Source of the DNA: Kiritimatiellaeota bacterium B1221
GTDB lineage: Bacteria; Verrucomicrobiota; Kiritimatiellia; SS1-B-03-39; UBA6053
Length of the DNA: 64,000 bases
Reading direction: 5' to 3'
Assembly (NCBI GenBank): GCA_029269125.1
Contig: JARHXX010000005.1
Coordinates: 124,001-188,000, forward strand
Positions within the stretch are counted from its first letter, which is position 1; every line of letters begins with the position of its first letter. Below the pieces are notes generated by a model, which did no database searches, had not been told where the DNA came from, and worked only from the letters and a program-made list of their open reading frames with translations. This document shows, piece by piece, positions 25,835-36,100 of the stretch. The translations under genes were made by a program, and so were the position numbers.

Positions 25835-27109
25835 ATGCATTTTATTTACAAGCACAGACACTCTATCGTTATTTTATTCATGGGCCTCTGGGTCACACTT
25901 TTCGCACAGGAAACGGGTGCCCCCCCCGGCCTCACTTTTGATGAAGCGCTGGCCAGGGTTTTAAAGGCAGATCCCAGACTTTCCCTCATGCAGGCCCGGC
26001 TGGAGGAGGCCAGAGGGGTTGCAGAGCAGGCCGGCCTTGCGCCCAACCCAGCGCTGGAAACCGAAGTGGAAAATATTTTCGGCACCGGGCCTTTTGAAGG
26101 AATGGATGCCGCGGAGACTACCCTCACTTATGTCCAAGAGCTTGAAACCGCCGGGAAACGGAGGTTACGAACAGCCGTGGCGGAAAATGATCTGGCTGCA
26201 TTAGAGGTGGGGCTGGAAACCCTTCAGCTTCGGATGGTATCTGAAACCCGTACCGCTTTTGACCGTGTGGTGCTGGCCCAACGTCGAAACGATTTACGAC
26301 AGCGTGAACAGGAACTTGCCCGCCAAAGTCTTCAAGAGACGGAGCTCCTTTTGGAGGCCGCCAGTGTGTCTGCCGTAGAAGTGGCCAGAGCCAGACTGGC
26401 CCTGCGGGAACGGGATTTCGCTGTACGTCAATCCGGACGGGAAGTGCTTTCAGCCCGTAAAGCCCTGGCGAACCTCTGGGGGGAATCAGACCTTTCCACC
26501 TTTCAGCTGGTCGGAAGGATCGATCTAATGGAGCCACCGGATCCGGACCGCGTGGAAATGCGAATGGGGAACCATCCCGGCTTACGTCAACTGGATGCGG
26601 GACGGAAACTCCGCGCAGCGGAACTTGATCTGGAGGAAGCCCGGGCGATCCCGAATGTGGAGGTTTTTGCGGGAATCAAGCATACCCGCGAGGACGATGG
26701 AGATACGGCATTTCTCGTAGGGCTTGGACTTCCGCTGCCATTATTCAACCGCAATCAGGGAAACATCCGGGCTGCCAGAGCCCGGGTCAACGCCCTCGAA
26801 TGGGAGCGTGACACTTTACGCCGTGAACTCCTGTTGGAGATCCGCGGGGTCTGGCGGGAACTTTCATCGGCCTTTGATGATGCCCGGGAGCTTCGTGAAC
26901 TCTTGTTACCGGCTGCCGAAGATACGTTTGCCCAAACCCAAGCAGGCTATCGAGAGGGACGTTACCCACTTCTGAACGTGTTGGAGAGCCGGCAAGCGCT
27001 CTACGATATTCAGGAAGCCGAACTCGAAGCTCTTGAACGCTATATCCGGGCAAGGGCGACCCTCGAACGTCTCACTGCCACAACTGAAACACATCTTTTA
27101 CATCAATAA
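25835..27109 (+). CDS. TolC-family outer-membrane efflux protein (CzcC-like)
   Basis: 424 residues from the ATG at 25835, which has AGGA 6 nt upstream; a GTG 30 nt earlier is in frame but unsupported. The signal peptide runs to about LFAQE. The mature chain has the two OEP repeats made of long coiled-coil helices: LTFDEALARVLKADPRLSLM opens the first and GLPLPLFNRNQGNIRAARARV begins the second. It should form the outer-membrane channel of the tripartite pump with the two following genes. Spacing to the adaptor gene is 18 bp. Confidence 0.92.
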   Translation: MHFIYKHRHSIVILFMGLWVTLFAQETGAPPGLTFDEALARVLKADPRLSLMQARLEEARGVAEQAGLAPNPALETEVENIFGTGPFEGMDAAETTLTYVQELETAGKRRLRTAVAENDLAALEVGLETLQLRMVSETRTAFDRVVLAQRRNDLRQREQELARQSLQETELLLEAASVSAVEVARARLALRERDFAVRQSGREVLSARKALANLWGESDLSTFQLVGRIDLMEPPDPDRVEMRMGNHPGLRQLDAGRKLRAAELDLEEARAIPNVEVFAGIKHTREDDGDTAFLVGLGLPLPLFNRNQGNIRAARARVNALEWERDTLRRELLLEIRGVWRELSSAFDDARELRELLLPAAEDTFAQTQAGYREGRYPLLNVLESRQALYDIQEAELEALERYIRARATLERLTATTETHLLHQ

Positions 27110-27127
27110 TTTCCGGAGACTTTTCCC

Positions 27128-28195
27128 ATGAACTATCCTATCGAAAAACTGAAAAAACATTACCCTCGCATTCTCCTGGCTCTCTGTCTGATGGCTGCAG
27201 TTCCTCTTCGCGCCGCAGAGGAGGGACATGATCACGCAGGTCATGACCATGATGATCACCGCGGACACGAGCACGGAGTGGAGGCGTCACATCGCGAACC
27301 CGAAGTCGATACTCATGCAGGTCATGATCACCATGACCATCGCGGGCACGAGCACGGTGAGGAAGCTTCTGAGGAAATCGAACTCACCGCAGATATGATG
27401 CGAAAAACAGGCATTGAGATCCGCAAGGCCTCACCAGGAAAGGTGTCGCGCCTTTCCACTTTCCCCGCAGAGATCAAACTAAACCGCGATCTTTCGGCTG
27501 CGGTTACGCCGCGTTTCCGGAGTCTGGTGCTTGAGGTTTTTGGAGAAATCGGGGATGAAATAGAAAAAGGAACCCCGTTGGCCACTCTGAAAAACAGGGA
27601 TACACAGGCGACGTATACCGTAACCGCTCCCAGAGGGGGCGTCATCATTTCTAAAAATCTGTCTGTGGGTGAAACCGCAGAAGAAGGGCGGATTCTCTAT
27701 GAAGTGGCGGACCTGTCTTCGGTCTGGGCTGAAATTTCCATTTTTTCAAATTATCAACATGTCCTGAGGAAGGGGATGCAGGTCATCTTCATCGCTCATG
27801 ACGGTCACCGGGCAGAGGGGACGATTCACTATATCAGCCCCATGGCTTCTCATCAGACCCGCACCTTTACCGCACGGTCGGTTCTGAAGAATGCCCCTGA
27901 GGATTTTACGCCGGGTGTCTTTGTGCGTGCCCGGATCCCGGTGGAGGAGGTGGAGGCGGAGGTTGTCCTTCCCCTGGAGGCGGTGCAAAGTCTGGACGGT
28001 GAACAGGTGGTTTTTATAAAGGGGGCGGCAGGTTTCGTTCCCAGACCGGTCCGGCTGGGTGTGAAAGATGATCTGCATGTGGAGATTCTCTCCGGCCTTC
28101 AAGCTGGTGAGGAATATGTCGCCACAGGCGCCTTTACACTTAAATCGCAGATGATTATCCGCGGCATGGATCCCCATGCGGGCCACGGCCACTAA
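27128..28195 (+). CDS. Heavy-metal RND efflux periplasmic adaptor (CzcB-like) with His-rich N-terminus
   Basis: 355 residues. A signal peptide ends near PLRAAEEG. Residues about 32-78 form a duplicated HDHAGHDHDDHRGHEHG-type metal-binding stretch that must capture or sense metal in the periplasm. Then come the membrane-fusion domains: the barrel-sandwich hybrid with lipoyl-like halves (FPAEIKLNRDLSAAV, TAPRGGVIISKNLSVGE), a beta-barrel and the membrane-proximal domain. The C-terminus again ends in HAGHGH. The long coiled coil of many adaptors is almost absent, as in CusB/CzcB types. Confidence 0.92.
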   Translation: MNYPIEKLKKHYPRILLALCLMAAVPLRAAEEGHDHAGHDHDDHRGHEHGVEASHREPEVDTHAGHDHHDHRGHEHGEEASEEIELTADMMRKTGIEIRKASPGKVSRLSTFPAEIKLNRDLSAAVTPRFRSLVLEVFGEIGDEIEKGTPLATLKNRDTQATYTVTAPRGGVIISKNLSVGETAEEGRILYEVADLSSVWAEISIFSNYQHVLRKGMQVIFIAHDGHRAEGTIHYISPMASHQTRTFTARSVLKNAPEDFTPGVFVRARIPVEEVEAEVVLPLEAVQSLDGEQVVFIKGAAGFVPRPVRLGVKDDLHVEILSGLQAGEEYVATGAFTLKSQMIIRGMDPHAGHGH

Positions 28196-28210
28196 TTCAG
28201 GAGCAGATTC

Positions 28211-31200
28211 ATGATTGAAAAAATTCTCAATAGCGCCCTGGCAAACCGGGGACTGGTTCTTATCGCCCTTTTGGGGATCATCGGCATGGGGCTTTATGAA
28301 GCCCGGAAACTGGATGTGGAGGCTTTTCCGGATATCTCTCCGGTCATGGTTCCGGTTTTTGCAGAAGCCGAAGGCATGGCTCCTGAGGAAGTGGAGCAGT
28401 TGATCACCTATCCCATCGAAACCGCCATGAACGGTCTTCCGGATGTACAGCTGGTGAAATCCACCTCTGCGTTTGGCATGTCCGTAGTGTATGTTTATTT
28501 TGAAGAGGGCACCGATATTTATTTTGCCCGGCAGTTGGTCTCCGAGAGGCTATCAGGTGCGGCCGCGGATTTACCACCATTAACCGATCCCCCTGCACTG
28601 GGACCCATCTCCACCGGACTGGGTCAGATTTTCCTCTACTATCTGGAGCTGGAGGAGGGGGCAGACACTGATGGGCTGGATGCGCTTACGTATTTGCGGG
28701 ACCTCAATGACTGGGTGGTGAAGCGTCAACTGCAACGCGTCAAAGGGGTCACGGATATTCTCAGTGCGGGGGGATATATCCTGCAGTATCAAATCAAAGT
28801 TGATCCGTATTACCTGCTTCAGTATGATCTGAGTTTTGAGGATGTGATGACCGCCGTACAGGTCAACAATCGGAATGTGGGTGGACAATATCTCCAAATA
28901 AATTCTGAAGAACACCTAGTGCGTGGAGTGGGATTTTTACGAACGTTGGAGGACATACGGGGTATTACCCTGAAGAGTTTTGACGGCACCCCGGTCTCCA
29001 TCAGGGATGTCGCGGAGGTCGATTATGGACATGAACTCCGCCGGGGAATGGTCACGCTCGGGAACGGTGAAGAAGTGGTCTCGGGGATGGTGATGAAGCT
29101 TTATGGGGCGAATGCGTCGAAGGTGATTGAAGATCTTTATGAAAAAGTGGAGGAGGTCCAGCAGGGACTGCCGGAGGGTGTCAGGCTGGTGCCTTACTAT
29201 GAACAGGCGAATCTGGTGCACAATGCAACCCGCACCGTGCGGACAGCACTCTTTCAGGGAATGGCGCTGGTGTTGGTGGTGCTTTTTGCCTTTCTGGGAT
29301 GTATGCGTGCATCCATTATCGTGGCGCTGGCTATGCCTTTTTGTGCACTGGTGGCAATGATCGGGATGCGGCATTTCGGGATATCCGCCAACCTGATGTC
29401 TTTGGGCGGCATCGCGATAGCCTTGGGTTTGTTGGTAGACGGGTCCATTGTGGTCACGGAAAATATTCACCGTTTCCTGGGCATGAAGCACGGAACCAAA
29501 ACCGACCGTCTCCGCTTGATTCATGACGCCACCTGCGAAGTGGGGCGTCCCATTGCTTTTGCGATTCTTATCGTGATTGTGGTGTTTCTCCCTATCCTTT
29601 CTCTGGAGGCGACCGAAGGGAAAATGTTCAAGCCTTTGGCTTACACCGTGATGCTGGCGTTAGGTGGCTCGATTGCATTTGCGCTGGTGGTGGCGCCGGT
29701 TCTCGCAAGTTTTATCCTCAACGAAAAGCCGTACAAAGAATCCCGTTTCTTCCTGGGGGTGAAATCAGGTTACCGGACGGCGTTGACCCTCACCTTAAAA
29801 GGGAAGGGGGTGGTGCTGGTTTTATTGGTCAGTCTTCTGGGCAGTTCGGTATTCATCATCCGACAAATGGGAACAGAGTTTATTCCTGTTTTGGATGAGG
29901 GTTCCATCAGCATCGATGTCAGTATGGCACCCTCCATTTCGTTGGTTGAAGCAAAAAAAACTATTCTGGGGATCCAATCCGAGTTTGCGGAGGTGCCAGG
30001 TATTCAAGAAGTCGTGACCATGATCGGTAGGCCCGAGGCGGGGAGTCATCCCCATCCGGTCAACTTTGCCATGATGCAAGTGGAGCTGGAGAATAAGCAG
30101 GAAAAAAAGGGGATTGTCGATGAACTGCGGGAGCGCTTAGCGGGCTACCCCGGGGTACAAATAAACTTTTCCCAGCCGATTCAGCATCTGTTTGACGAAA
30201 TGCTTTCGGGGTCACGCGCTCAACTTGCGATCAAGGTGTATGGTGAAGATCTGGATGAAATTCGTCACACTGCGGAAGCGATGCGTGAAGCCATGGAGCG
30301 GGTGGAGGGGCTTGTCGACCTTTCGGTGGAGCAGAGCTTTGGTCAACCCCAGTTCCAGGTGATTCTCGATCAGCAAGCCTTGGCCCGGTATGATGTGGAA
30401 GGCGAAAAAGTTTTGGAACTTGTGGAGGCCGCGGTGGGTGGCGAAGTCATTAGTTCCCTGTATCGTAATACCCGGCGTTATGCCATTCATGTGCGACTGG
30501 CATCCGAGTTCCGGAGCACGCCAGAGCAGCTGGCATCGTTATTCCTGCGCTCTGAAGACGGAGCCCTTTTACGACTGGACCAACTCGCAGAAATAAAGTC
30601 AGTGGAAGGCCCCCTGCAGATTAACCGGGAACATAACCAGCGCCGATGGATGGTCCAGGGCAATATCCGGGACCGTGCGCTGAGTGATGTGCTCAAGGAT
30701 ATACAATCCGCCGTCAGTGAGCAGGTGGACATTCCAGACGGGGTGTTCGTTGAATACGGCGGACAGTTCGAACAGCAGCAACGGGCGATGAAACGACTTA
30801 AAATCATCGTGCCGGTTGTTTTGGGCCTCATTTTTGTCCTGCTCTGGGTTGCGTTTCATTGTCTGCGTTATGCCGTCATGATTCTGCTATGTGTCCCCAT
30901 GGCCCTGATTGGCGGTGTGCTTGGGCTCTGGGCCACCGGGCAGTATCTTTCTGTCCCGGCATCCATCGGCTTTATCGCTTTGTTCGGTATCGCCATGCAG
31001 GATGCGATGGTGTTGCTGACGGATTTTAATGATCTGCGTAAAGAAGGCCAGAATATCCGGGATGCGGTGGTGAATGGCGCGCTGATCCGCTTTCGCCCGG
31101 TCATTATGACGACTTTGACCACCCTGCTGGGACTTTTGCCTCTGCTTCTGTCTGGCGGTGCCGGTGCGGAAGTACAGCGGCCCCTGGCTGCGGTCGTGAT

Positions 31201-31282
31201 TTTTGGTTTAATCACTTCCACCTTTCTCACTCTTTTTGCCCTGCCGGCCATTTATGAATGGTTGGAACTTAGAAGAAAATAA
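28211..31282 (+). CDS. Heavy-metal efflux RND permease (CusA/CzcA family)
   Basis: 1023 residues, full length, with 12 membrane helices and two large periplasmic loops. It uses the proton gradient to drive export through the TolC-like channel. The N-terminus has the HME-RND pattern LDVEAFPDISPVMVPVFAEAEGMAPEEVEQLITYPIE. In helix 4, GIAIALGLLVDGSIVVTENIHR keeps the second Asp (codon 29438) and the Glu (29459) of the proton relay, but the first Asp of the CzcA-type DFG motif is Ala (29420), as in CusA-type pumps. Metal specificity is therefore uncertain; monovalent metals should be considered as well as Zn, Co and Cd. Confidence 0.94.
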   Translation: MIEKILNSALANRGLVLIALLGIIGMGLYEARKLDVEAFPDISPVMVPVFAEAEGMAPEEVEQLITYPIETAMNGLPDVQLVKSTSAFGMSVVYVYFEEGTDIYFARQLVSERLSGAAADLPPLTDPPALGPISTGLGQIFLYYLELEEGADTDGLDALTYLRDLNDWVVKRQLQRVKGVTDILSAGGYILQYQIKVDPYYLLQYDLSFEDVMTAVQVNNRNVGGQYLQINSEEHLVRGVGFLRTLEDIRGITLKSFDGTPVSIRDVAEVDYGHELRRGMVTLGNGEEVVSGMVMKLYGANASKVIEDLYEKVEEVQQGLPEGVRLVPYYEQANLVHNATRTVRTALFQGMALVLVVLFAFLGCMRASIIVALAMPFCALVAMIGMRHFGISANLMSLGGIAIALGLLVDGSIVVTENIHRFLGMKHGTKTDRLRLIHDATCEVGRPIAFAILIVIVVFLPILSLEATEGKMFKPLAYTVMLALGGSIAFALVVAPVLASFILNEKPYKESRFFLGVKSGYRTALTLTLKGKGVVLVLLVSLLGSSVFIIRQMGTEFIPVLDEGSISIDVSMAPSISLVEAKKTILGIQSEFAEVPGIQEVVTMIGRPEAGSHPHPVNFAMMQVELENKQEKKGIVDELRERLAGYPGVQINFSQPIQHLFDEMLSGSRAQLAIKVYGEDLDEIRHTAEAMREAMERVEGLVDLSVEQSFGQPQFQVILDQQALARYDVEGEKVLELVEAAVGGEVISSLYRNTRRYAIHVRLASEFRSTPEQLASLFLRSEDGALLRLDQLAEIKSVEGPLQINREHNQRRWMVQGNIRDRALSDVLKDIQSAVSEQVDIPDGVFVEYGGQFEQQQRAMKRLKIIVPVVLGLIFVLLWVAFHCLRYAVMILLCVPMALIGGVLGLWATGQYLSVPASIGFIALFGIAMQDAMVLLTDFNDLRKEGQNIRDAVVNGALIRFRPVIMTTLTTLLGLLPLLLSGGAGAEVQRPLAAVVIFGLITSTFLTLFALPAIYEWLELRRK

Positions 31283-31369
31283 GCACCGAAAATTATGAGG
31301 TCAGCACATGTACATCCGCACAGTAGTGACAATACAGGTATCATTTGTCCGTCCTTGAACCCCGGCAAA

Positions 31370-31408
31370 CTCTGCAATTGCCCCGGGACTCCGGGAGCCG
31401 TTGCAGAG
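31370..31408. other. Strong stem-loop after the efflux operon
   Basis: CTCTGCAA (31370-31377) pairs with TTGCAGAG (31401-31408), and an inner stem CCCGG/CCGGG (31382-31395) closes it. No T-run follows, so it may stabilise the 3' end of the efflux mRNA or stop transcription without a U-tract. Confidence 0.5.
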
Positions 31409-31460
31409 AAATAAGGAAGTTTTACAGGGATAAAGTCCTTTAAAACGTTTGAACTTTCAC

Positions 31461-31488
31461 TTGCGGATTGAGCTGAGAACCGTAAGAT
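31461..31488 (+). promoter_or_regulatory. Predicted promoter of the LacI-family gene
   Basis: TTGCGG (31461-31466), 16-bp spacer, TAAGAT (31483-31488). The ATG at 31496 follows 7 nt later without a Shine-Dalgarno sequence. The -35 match is weak. Confidence 0.4.
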
Positions 31489-31495
31489 TCACATT

Positions 31496-32548
31496 ATGTC
31501 CATCCCACGTTCCAAAAACGTAACCATTAAAGAAATAGCGGCGCACTGTGATGTCTCTCCGAGCACGGTTTCCCTGGTGCTGAACAATAGTCCCAAGATT
31601 AAAGCCAGTACCCGGGAACGGGTAATGAAGATGGTGGATAAACTGGATTATCAACCGAACCAAATGGCGCGAAGTTTGGTTTCACGCCGGAGCAAATGTT
31701 TAAGTGTCACGGTCCCGAATCTAACGCATGTGTTTTCAGATGTGTACTTCGGTGAGATCATCAGTGGCATTTATCAGGAAGCCAACCTGTCGGGTTACAA
31801 AATCCTGCTTGATATCGCGCAGGAAAAATTTATCGGGGACAAGGAATATCTGAATATTCTCCGGAACCGCCGGGCGGACGGCATGGTGTATATTGCGTCC
31901 ACGATCGAAGATCGTTTTCTGTTGGAATTTGAAGAGCAGCCGTATCCCCTGTTGCTGGTAAACCATTACTTTCCCAAGAGCCAGTTGAATTTTCTTTCGG
32001 TGGATTATAAAAAAGCCGCTCAATTGGCCGCCTCGCATTTGCTGGAGTTGGGTCACCGCCGGATTGGCTTAATTATCGGTACCAACACGTTCACCGGTCT
32101 GGATTTTCGGGATACCTTTTTAGAGGTTTGCGAAGGGCAGGGCATTGAGAAAAAAGATTTGCCCTGGTGCGGGGTAAAAGACTGGGATGAACAGGAAGGA
32201 TATGAGATGACCAAAAAAATGTTGGCGCGTCATCCGGATTTAACCGCGATCATGGCAGGGAATGACCGGATGGCCATCGGGGCCATTCGCTATTTGAGCA
32301 ATATGAATCTGCGGGTGCCGGAAGATGTTTCGGTGATGGGCATGGATGATATTCCGTCGGCCCGCTATACCAATCCGGGATTAAGCACCTTGCATATGGA
32401 CTTTTTCCGTTTGGGAGAATTATCCTGCAGGCATCTTTTGAATTTATTGGAAGGCAAAGAACGTGAGTGCCGGGAACTGAAAGAGCCCCATTTGGTTCTT
32501 CGAGAATCCACCGGCCCCGCAAAACCTGATTTACAATCCTCATTTTAA
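31496..32548 (+). CDS. LacI/GalR-family transcriptional regulator
   Basis: 350 residues. The HTH and hinge occupy residues about 8-60 (VTIKEIAAHCDVSPSTVSLVLNNSPKIKASTRERV, then LDYQPNQMARSLVSRRS). The periplasmic-binding-protein-like sensor fold follows, with SVDYKKAAQLAASHLLELGHRRIGLI and VPEDVSVMGMDDIPSARYTNPGLSTLHMD. It probably controls carbohydrate use; the nearest candidate target is the secreted GH13 enzyme gene two genes downstream, with only short gaps between the genes. The ligand is unknown. Confidence 0.93.
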   Translation: MSIPRSKNVTIKEIAAHCDVSPSTVSLVLNNSPKIKASTRERVMKMVDKLDYQPNQMARSLVSRRSKCLSVTVPNLTHVFSDVYFGEIISGIYQEANLSGYKILLDIAQEKFIGDKEYLNILRNRRADGMVYIASTIEDRFLLEFEEQPYPLLLVNHYFPKSQLNFLSVDYKKAAQLAASHLLELGHRRIGLIIGTNTFTGLDFRDTFLEVCEGQGIEKKDLPWCGVKDWDEQEGYEMTKKMLARHPDLTAIMAGNDRMAIGAIRYLSNMNLRVPEDVSVMGMDDIPSARYTNPGLSTLHMDFFRLGELSCRHLLNLLEGKERECRELKEPHLVLRESTGPAKPDLQSSF

Positions 32549-32575
32549 TTCCCCACACCCCCAGGAGCCCCCCCC

Positions 32576-33157
32576 ATGAAATTCAGATCCCATTCCCCGA
32601 ACCGTACCGCTTTCACGCTCATTGAGATGTTGGTGGTTATTGCGATTATTGCGTTATTGGCCGCTTTGTTATTTCCTGCAATTAGTAAAGGGGTGTTGAA
32701 GGCAAAACGCAACAAAGCGGGGATCGAAACCCGGAACATTGCCAATGCCATTGCCATGTTTTATAAAGATTATGGATACCTGCCGGTGCCTGCTTCGGAA
32801 CAGGGGCTTGTCCCCGGGGCCGGCAACGGTGATTACGGCGCCGAGCAGACGCAGGCGTTTAACGATGCGAAATCGAAAGAAATTATCAAAGTATTGATGG
32901 GAGAAGACGACGAGTTAAATCCTAAAAATACGGTGTATATCGACTCGGACACGCCGATTGTGGATGGAACGTTTTTGGATCCCTGGGACAATCAATATTG
33001 GATCAAACTGGATTTGGATCATGACGGGAAACTTGAGTTCTTCAGCGATCCTAAACAGTACAGTCAAACCGCGATCGTGGTATCGCTGGGTCCGGACGGG
33101 AAACTGAACAGTTCGGCACAGGACAATGTGGCAAGTGTAAGACTTGAACGTCAATAA
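32576..33157 (+). CDS. Type II secretion/pilin-like pseudopilin (GspG-like)
   Basis: 193 residues. The prepilin signal is short and basic, ending RTA before FTLIEMLVVIAIIALLAALLFP, with the cleavage site before Phe and Glu at +5. The helix continues as KGVLKAKRNKAGIETRNIANAIAMFYKDYGYLP, then a C-terminal domain that includes DPWDNQYWIKLDLDHDGK, similar to the calcium-site region of GspG. PVC genomes often carry many such single pseudopilins; no secretion-machinery genes are adjacent here. A GGAGCCC stretch lies just before the ATG. It is in line with the regulator and the GH13 gene. Confidence 0.9.
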   Translation: MKFRSHSPNRTAFTLIEMLVVIAIIALLAALLFPAISKGVLKAKRNKAGIETRNIANAIAMFYKDYGYLPVPASEQGLVPGAGNGDYGAEQTQAFNDAKSKEIIKVLMGEDDELNPKNTVYIDSDTPIVDGTFLDPWDNQYWIKLDLDHDGKLEFFSDPKQYSQTAIVVSLGPDGKLNSSAQDNVASVRLERQ

Positions 33158-33170
33158 TAGGAGAGTGGCC

Positions 33171-36100
33171 ATGAACTTTTCCCGAATGCTTTTCCGGGGG
33201 CTGGTGAGCCTCTGTTTTTGTTCGGCCCTCTGGGCTCCGCTTTTTGCCCTGGAGCAAAAAGATGCCTTCGAATATAGGGGGTGGAAGGGGGCTTTACATG
33301 CTGCCAATGAGGCGCTGGAAATTGTGGTGCTTCCGCAAACCGGCCGTTTGGTTCACTTGTCTTCGCCGGGAAAAGCCAACCTGTTGACTTTTGAAGAAGG
33401 TTTGGTGGGGCAACTGCCGCCGGCGGAGGAGGGGGACTGGCTGAATTATGGTGGTGACTGGATGTGGGCAGTGCATCAATCCCGATGGGAGACGATGCGT
33501 GAGGGTGAAGATTGGCCGCCTCCGCGGGTTTTGGATCGGGCGATGTGGCACAGTGAAGTGAACGTCGATGGGCAAGGGACGACCCATATTCGATTGCGTA
33601 GGGATTTAGGCGCACCGATTTTTGTCCAGGTCGAACGCCATTTTGAATTACCGGCAGGTTCAGAGGCCGCGCTGAAAGTTCACCAGTCCATTCGCAGAAT
33701 TCAGGCATCAGATGTTCCGGTGACATTGTGGCAGGTGAGTCAGATTCACAAAGCGGAACAAGTACTGATGGGAACGGATCGGAACGATTTTGAAGGAAAA
33801 GGGTATCACCATATTGGCTTTACCGCCCCGGGCGAAAATGTGCTCTCATGGTGTGGCGAGACATTGATTTATCAGGTCTTGCCCGGGGGGGAGCATAAAC
33901 TGGGCACAAGCGGAAACTGGATTGCCGCCCGGAAAGAGAATCAGGCGCTGTTGCTGTGGGTCAATGGCGGCCAGGATGCCGGGAGCATTCCGGATCAGGG
34001 ATGCTCGATGGTGGTGTATTCCAATAGTGGTCTCGGTTATACCGAAATTGAAACCCAGAGTGATGAAGTATTGCTTGCGCCGGGAGAAAAACTGGAAAAC
34101 ACCTTAACCTACACATTGGTGGATCTGGAGGCTTCCGCAACTGACTGCGGGATCGCGAAAGATTTGGCTTTGTTGCCTCCGGTTGCTGAAATTGTTCATT
34201 TTTCTCCTCAGGATGCCCATCCGGGAGATACAATTCAAGTTCGGGTGCGAACTGACGAGGCCGGTGGTATATTGCACTGGGGCCTCAATTCTCCGTCAGG
34301 AAACTGGGAACTTCCGGACCCGGTTTATTGGCCGGAAGGTTCTGTACTTGCGGAGAATGGCAAAGCGGTGGAAACCCCGCTCCCGCAAATTGTGGATGGA
34401 TATGCGACATTACAGATGGGGCCTTTTGATCGGCCGGAACAATTAGTCACCTCCCTGCATGCGGTCGTGCGCTGGGGGAATAAATGGGAAAGCAAGCAGG
34501 GGGAAAATTACAACCTGACCCTGCAGGTTCATCCGGAAGCCAGCCCCCTTTTATGGGGAGGGTCTGAAGAACCGGGTCAAAAAGGGTGGCTGAAACTTGC
34601 GGTGGTTTCCGAACCGGCTGCGGATGAAATAAAGGGATATTTGGATGGTGAAGAAATCGCGGTTACCCATGAGGCCCGTCTGGTGATGGACGTGGATGCG
34701 AGCGACTGGTCCTATGGTCCACATGATTTGAAAGTCCGCGCAATGCGGGACGGACATCTTTCGACAACGGCAAAACGAATTTGGAAACTGCCCAGGGTAG
34801 AGGTGCGGGAGGACTTACCTGATTTTACTCCCTATGGCGCATCAAAAAGGGATGACCGGCCATGGCAGATTGTGCTCTATGCGCCCCGGGCAAAATTTGT
34901 GGAGGTCGAATGGACATCCGAAACAGGGGCCCTGTCGAAAAAGTTGATGCAACCTACCCGGGATGGACATTGGATCTTGGAGTTTGAAGCAGGGATGCAA
35001 GCTCCTTTCGCATACCGGTATGTCTTGAATGGCGAACAGTATTTTGCAGATCCCTGGAGTCGCGATATCCGTTGGGAAACGCCTTCGGGAAAACCCTCCC
35101 ATTTACCTGAACATGCGTGGACGCTGGTGGGGCAGCTGCCGGATGCGATGGAAGCCTGGAAGGCTCCTGATCCAAAGACCTGGGTGATCTACGAATTACA
35201 TATTCCGGATGTCGCACCTCCCGGCAGTTATCAGGGGCTGGCAGATCAATTAGATTATATTGATGCCCTGGGGGTGAATATGATCGAACCGTTACCGGTG
35301 ACCGCTTTTCCGGGGGCGGAGAGTTGGGGGTACAATCCTGCCTACCACATGGCGATTGAGCGCAGTTACGGTACGCCGGATGACTTTAAAAGTCTGTTGG
35401 TGGCGGCCCGCGAACGGGGGATCGGTTATGTGGCGGACCTGGTTCTGAATCATGTGGATGCGAACGCCCCGTTAAACCGTTTATTTGGCGAGCCGGATAC
35501 GAATCCCTATACCATGCCCTTTGCCCAGTTCAATTGGGGCTTTCCCAAGTTGGATCAACAGAATCCCGCGCTGAAACGCTATATCAAAGACTCTTTGGAA
35601 CATTGGGTGAATCAATGGGGCGTGGATGGTTTCCGTTATGACGCCACCCAGTGGGTGAAGTGGTCAGGATACAACGATTGGGGTGCGAGCTGGATGTCCT
35701 TTGTGGTGCACCAGGCGAATCCGGATGTGGTGCAAATTGCGGAGAATCTGCCTTCCGAACCGGACATGATCAAAGGTACGGAGTTGAGTGCGGAATGGGA
35801 TGGGCATTACCGTTGGCGTTTACGAAAGGTTTTTGCGGAAGGGATGATTGAAGAGCCGATGAAAATGCGGGAAATTCTGGATCCCCGCAACCATGCGTAC
35901 CAAAGTGGATTTCAACGGGTCCCGTATATTGAGAGTCACGATGAAGAACGTTTTGTGCGAGAGCTTTTACAAAAAGGGTACACTGCGGGTGAGGCCTTTA
36001 CCCGCCATCATGCCGCGGCGGCGATTACCTTGACGGTTCCCGGTCGGCCCATGTTGTATGCGGGTCAGGAATGGGGAGAAATGACGCCGAAGGTGGTGGG

